5,479 nt of DNA, from the NCBI GenBank assembly GCA_002316675.1, contig DCDZ01000051.1, positions 1 through 5,479 on the forward strand. The letters run 5' to 3'. Below the pieces are notes generated by a model, which worked only from the letters and a program-made list of their open reading frames with translations, had not been told where the DNA came from and searched no databases. Below, in pieces: positions 4,580-5,479 of this stretch (position 1 is its first letter; the number at the start of each line of letters is the position of its first letter). The translations under genes were made by a program, and so were the position numbers. This DNA is from Tyzzerella sp. UBA1042 (GTDB lineage Bacteria > Bacillota > Clostridia > Lachnospirales > Anaerotignaceae).

Positions 4580-5479
4580 TTATACCTCTTGCATTTGGGG
4601 CTTCGGCACTTCCTTGGGAAACCACATAGTCATGGTTGTGCCCTTGCCGTATTCACTTTCTGCGCTCAACCGCCCGCCATGGCTTTCCATGATCTCCTTG
4701 GCAATGGCTAGGCCAAGGCCTGTGCCGCCCATGGCACGGCTTCTGGCTTTATCCACACGGTAGAAGCGCTCAAAAATACGGGGCAAGTCCTCTCTGGCGA
4801 TGCCCATGCCCGTATCCTTGACAGAAATCTTATAATACGTATCATCCGCTGAAATAAAAATTTTAATAGAGGCTTGCTCTAAGCTGTATTTCATGGCGTT
4901 GGTGATAATATTATTGACAACCTGCCCCACCCGGTCCCGGTCCCCATGGATGACTACCGGCGTAGTGTAAGGTTCAAACACCAGCGTCTGATGCTTTGCC
5001 TCGGCATGAATTTTGTTCTGCTTCACCGTTTGGCATAAAAATTCGTTCATTTCTATTTCCGTCATATTCAGCAATACCTGCTTATTATCAAACCGGGAAA
5101 GCTGTAATAAATCTCGCACAAGAAAGGCCATGCGGTCTGCTTCGCTGTCAATGATACCCAAAAATTCCATGGCTATTTCCTTATCCTCCATGGCGCCGTC
5201 CATCAAGGTTTCCGTATAGCTTTTCACCGTTGTCAAGGGCGTTCTTAATTCATGGGATACATTGGCCACAAACTCCTTGCGCATATCATCCAGCTTTTTC
5301 TGCTCTGTAATATCCTGCAATACAACCACCAAGCCCTCAATCTGCCCGCCGGCATTATAATAGGGGGTGAAGGTTGCATTGATAAACTGCTTCCCTACGG
5401 GAATGGTGACTTTTTTAGACGGTTCGTTGCCCACATCCAGATATACCCCTGCATTGATGTCGTAGGCCTTTATAAAGGC
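4580..5479 (-). CDS. walK: Sensor histidine kinase WalK (YycG/VicK), C-terminal part, cut by the window edge
   Basis: Kinase of the essential WalRK two-component system, which controls peptidoglycan hydrolases and wall turnover; it autophosphorylates and passes the phosphate to WalR. The reading frame stays open to the right edge, so only the last 299 residues are seen and the N-terminal membrane and sensor regions are missing. In fragment numbering, the end of a cytoplasmic PAS domain (to about 55, ending VLQDITEQKK) is followed by the HisKA H-box (ANVSHELRTPLT, phospho-accepting His at 76), the N box (NNIITNAMKYS, about 189-199), G1 (DTGMGI, 222-227), the F box (RIFERFYR) and G2 (GGTGLGLA, 251-258). 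All catalytic boxes are intact. The linker DDMRKEFVANVSHELRTPLT and the following LLQLSRFD are strongly WalK-like, and the downstream yycH/yycI pair supports WalK over PhoR-type paralogues. An in-frame GTG at 5434 is internal to the PAS domain and is not a start. The gene ends in TAA at 4580-4582. Confidence 0.93.
   Translation of the reverse strand, partial: AFIKAYDINAGVYLDVGNEPSKKVTIPVGKQFINATFTPYYNAGGQIEGLVVVLQDITEQKKLDDMRKEFVANVSHELRTPLTTVKSYTETLMDGAMEDKEIAMEFLGIIDSEADRMAFLVRDLLQLSRFDNKQVLLNMTEIEMNEFLCQTVKQNKIHAEAKHQTLVFEPYTTPVVIHGDRDRVGQVVNNIITNAMKYSLEQASIKIFISADDTYYKISVKDTGMGIAREDLPRIFERFYRVDKARSRAMGGTGLGLAIAKEIMESHGGRLSAESEYGKGTTMTMWFPKEVPKPQMQEV

Noticed and set aside
4560..4590. Small AGGT/ACCT hairpin plus six T's at the walK stop as a terminator
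   Set aside because: The stem is only four base pairs with a three-base loop, too weak to call a terminator.
1771..5219. Plus-strand open frames opposite yycI, yycH, the secreted protein gene and walK
   Set aside because: They are antisense to well-supported genes, show no domain pattern and have no promoter or SD.
5432..5434. GTG as the start of the histidine kinase
   Set aside because: The frame is open to the window edge, and starting here would cut through the PAS domain; the gene plainly continues beyond the window.
1..5479. CRISPR array, tRNA or rRNA genes, transposase or phage genes
   Set aside because: No repeat-spacer pattern, cloverleaf or rRNA-like stretch, and no mobile-element protein was seen; this is a chromosomal housekeeping locus.

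Overview
The window looks like the core WalRK (YycFG) cell-wall homeostasis locus of a low-to-moderate GC Firmicute. It is probably an anaerobic Clostridia/Lachnospiraceae-type bacterium. That placement rests on gene content and order, the SD-rich starts and the sigma-A-like promoters; no taxonomic search was possible. All genes lie on the minus strand, so transcription runs from the right edge to the left.

From right to left: (1) the C-terminal ~300 codons of the sensor kinase WalK, cut by the window edge (4580-5479); (2) a 135-bp intergenic region with a tandem array of four WalR-type half-sites spaced exactly 11 bp apart, followed by a TATAAT -10 element; (3) a small secreted protein with a signal peptide and an Ig-like beta-sandwich pattern (3968-4429), which I do not recognise as a named family; (4) a YycH-family protein (2537-3940); (5) a YycI-family protein (1648-2508), followed by an intrinsic terminator whose 5' arm is also the last codons of the gene; (6) murA, the first committed enzyme of peptidoglycan precursor synthesis, with its own extended -10 promoter (141-1397); (7) a 140-bp 3' region with a GNRA-type hairpin and a perfect 22-bp inverted repeat at the left edge.

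The genes form a coherent unit. WalK senses the wall and signals to WalR. YycH and YycI are membrane-anchored extracytoplasmic partners known in Bacillus and Staphylococcus to modulate WalK. MurA supplies wall precursors. The most interesting feature is the WalR-like array directly after walK. It suggests that WalR itself may control the downstream half of the locus (secreted protein, yycH, yycI), forming a feedback loop with an extra secreted component inserted between the kinase and its known modulators. A terminator-like hairpin inside the start of yycH could further separate output of the small secreted protein from output of yycHI. No mobile element, CRISPR array, tRNA or rRNA is visible.
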